The position numbers and the translations under genes are program-made. The notes beneath the pieces were generated by a model that did no database searches, was not told the DNA's origin, and saw only the letters and a program-made list of their open reading frames with translations. A DNA stretch of 64,000 nucleotides from Flectonema sp. DT1601 (Eukaryota; Euglenozoa; Diplonemea; Diplonemida; Diplonemidae): the NCBI GenBank assembly GCA_964019425.1, contig OZ025822.1, positions 1 to 64,000 of the forward strand. The letters run 5' to 3'. Below are positions 61,201-64,000 of this stretch, piece by piece; the first letter of the stretch is position 1, and every line of letters starts with the position of its first letter.

Positions 61201-64000
61201 ACAAATTATTTTTTGTCGGGTGAGTGTTGGATAATAATTGTCCAAAAATTAATGAACGAAAGAGAGCCTTGCTAAACTGTAGTTGTTATTCACTTTGAAA
61301 CTGCAACATACGAAATGTATATCAGTGAATATTTTTCCTCAAGGAATGAAGTTCAGACTGTTGTAATTATTGACGCCATCAGTAAGTTGCGTGCTGACAT
61401 TCCTCGACAAAAGTGTCAGATGAGTAGTCAGGGTACTTTCTTAATCTCCTTCATCAGTTTTAGAAAGCAACAAATAAATAAGTCAGGATATCCAGACTTG
61501 TCAAAGTTAAAGAAGAAGAGTGGCAGACCTCTCACTCACTTTCACTTCCTACCCGAGGAAGGGGAAAAAAAGGAATTGAAAAAAGTGGACATTGTGGTCT
61601 CTTATAAAGTTGTTAAAACTGCTTTAGAAAGAAAAATAAAAACCGAAACATAATAAAAAGAGGGAAAGCTGTAGGCACAGTGCAGTTTACAAAATTACGT
61701 AAGAATCATCTTTACAAGTACGATGTGTGTTCGGGAGATGATGAAAGTGTCACCTCGCAATTGCTGAGTTGCAACGTCCACAACCAACGTCTGGTGTCAT
61801 CAGTTTGTCATACGAGTACTAGTCGAGTAAAAGAAAAAATCAAAAAAAAAAAATTAATAAAAAAGAGAGCGGACAGTCAAATGTTGTCTCAGTTTGCGAT
61901 TCTACAAATCTGTAAACAGAACAGAAATAATTTCATCAAATTTGAAAAAACGTCGAAATCACACTGACAACCGTGCATATTGTGCATCTCGGATGTGGAA
62001 GGTCAGACTTCCAACGATTACTTGGTTGAGTTTTTTTGTACAAAGCCACAAGCGACACAATAAGATGACATCGAAACAAAAAAATTATTTGGCTCACAAT
62101 TAGAGAACGCGTGTTGCTTCCATTTTCAACGAGAAGAGAAACGGAAAAAACGCCTTCTCGTAGAACCTTCCGAAGAATAAACTACAAGAAAAAAAATTTA
62201 AAAAAAAAAAAACGAAACCAAAACATGTAACGTTTAACCGTGACACGTACTCCACGCTGAGTGCAGACAATAAATGTTGACTCAGGTGACGAATTGGCTG
62301 GGAAAGGGAGTCTGTGCCACACAAAATAATAAAATAAACAAACAACTTAATCGAAACATATTTGTGGAAAAAAAAAAAAAAAAAAGAAAAAAAAAACTAT
62401 AGAGGGAAAGGGTACTACTATCGTCACGACATGTGTGCGGCAAAATCACTGGGAGACTTGAATAAAAAAAATGTGGAAATGGGAAAAAACAAATTTTTCA
62501 ACTTTTTTTTTTTAATTATTTTTTATTCAATTTTTTTCGTTCATTTCCCCTCCCCCTTCTCTCAACAACATACCCCGTTAGTAGAATAGATTACTAGACT
62601 ACAACAAAATATCATTATCATCAGTTTGCTGATACGATATCAATTCGGAAGGTGCTGACTCCGTGTGATGAGCTGTTACGCTATCGCTAGGAAAATCTGA
62701 ACATAAGTTATTCTGTCTATCAGCAACGTTGCCCCACTTAACTTGACTCTTACTTTTCTTATAAATAAAACAACCAGATCCGAGTAATAAAATTGATATT
62801 ATGGAACCAATAATTAGAGGTGTCGACGCCTCTGATGAATCTGAGTCGGTTTTTTCTTCTTCGAATTCCTCAGGTTTTGGTGTTTCTGATATTTGTTCGT
62901 CTGTTAGCATTGATTTTAAATTTCTCATCTCATTCTCTAAATCTGTGTCACCAGCAGCAGCTGTAGTGATATCTGAATCAGTTCCTGTTAATCCTAAGTC
63001 AACAGTTTCGAAGAGTTTGGAGTTTTGTTGATCTTCCATATCAAAAATAGCAATCTGTTCTTCTTCATCATCTGAAGTATCCTCAAGAACACTAATACTG
63101 TGATCCCTTCTACGAGTTGTTAGTACACCAATGACTGTACATCCCCATTTTAGTAAAGCATTCACACTCTTTGGGCACATCCTTCTTCCTGATACTCTCG
63201 GACAAGCACTGACAGGACATATCGCGAGAAGTCTTATGATTGAAGATCCTCCAGAACATCTACCGAATGTCTTTGAAAGACTCTTTGCTGATGTCGATTT
63301 CTTCTTCTTAATCTTCAAACTGTATGACGGGTAGGCAGAGCATATTGTTGTTCCTGTTGGACATTCTCCCCAAACATTTGGTTTGTTACAAATATTCTTC
63401 CCATCTTGCGAGACACAGTAGCGAACCTTTGAGACTCTATTGATCTTCGTACAGCCACAATAATCTTTAAATGTTGGATCGACATTAGACTTACAGACAG
63501 GATCAGTATTCGTACAATTGTTATTTAACTGACACTGACACTGAGATGGTGTTGTACTCAAGGTCGGATCATATTTAACAGGTGGTGGTGGAGTATAACT
63601 ACTGCACCCCGACTTGTGAGCTGCTCCAGGTTTGCAGCAGTCCGCTTGAGATGCGAATACACCGCCTGGTTTGTTCCAAGAGCTCCATTGGCATGCATTC
63701 TTGTCATTAAAACATTCTTTTGTTGGCCACCACTTTGAAGCTCTCCAGCACTGCGTAGGTTTTGTTGGTGGAGTGTGACATCCATTCTGATGAGCATTAC
63801 CTGGTTTACAACATTCTGCTTTTGTTGTGTAGACACCTGATCCCCAGTTGCAAGCACTTCGATCATTCTTACATTCTGTTGATGGGAACCACTTTGAAGC
63901 AACCCAACACCCACCAGGACTTGGACTACAAACACCTCTTTGACAAGTATCTCTGATCTGCATTGGATTCTTTTGATGATCTGTACACCAAGTTCCATCA

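Overview
The window is AT-rich eukaryotic DNA (roughly one third G+C by eye), probably from a free-living or parasitic protist that I cannot place. Evidence for a eukaryote: ribosomal protein eL22 split by a GTATGT...CAG intron, an RS-rich gene with a second intron of the same type, the spliceosome factor AAR2, the nucleolar methyltransferase RRP8, a four-domain voltage-gated cation channel and a mammalian-style twin-domain adenylyl cyclase. Most genes appear intronless. All 18 recognisable genes lie on the minus strand, from about 64 kb down to 9 kb. One-way gene order of this length is typical of Euglenozoa (kinetoplastids) and some alveolates. The cis-introns and AAR2 show an active spliceosome, and no spliced-leader gene is visible, so I do not assign a lineage.

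Layout. 1-4,814 is an uninterrupted array of about 600 copies of an 8-bp unit (TTTGCGGG). 4.8-8.9 kb is a repeat graveyard: duplicated blocks, tRNA-derived SINE-like elements, a small foldback element carrying the same 8-mer, three copies of a ~400-bp unit, and a retroelement pol fossil. 8.9-10.8 kb is a ubiquitin-like/leucine-rich-repeat gene built of nearly identical 75-nt repeats. 11-15.8 kb holds a MITE-like element with ~20-30 bp terminal inverted repeats and little else. From 15.8 kb to the right edge is the minus-strand gene array, with long intergenic gaps full of A or T homopolymers and short dispersed repeats.

Gene order in the direction of transcription (right to left): Cys-rich membrane protein (cut by the window edge), RS-domain protein, START-domain membrane protein, GH18-like secreted protein, EamA/DMT transporter, PH-like/coiled-coil/galactose-binding-like protein, twin-domain adenylyl cyclase, ankyrin protein, AAR2, EF-hand protein, RRP8, membrane receptor with a dead cyclase domain, PPP-type pseudophosphatase, MFS transporter, eL22, P/U-type cyclin, four-domain Ca-type channel, LRR protein. 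The signalling content is notable: an apparently competent adenylyl cyclase, a cyclase-like receptor without catalytic residues, a phosphatase-fold protein without metal ligands, a calcium-type channel and an EF-hand protein lie within about 37 kb. Physical clustering does not by itself show that they work together.
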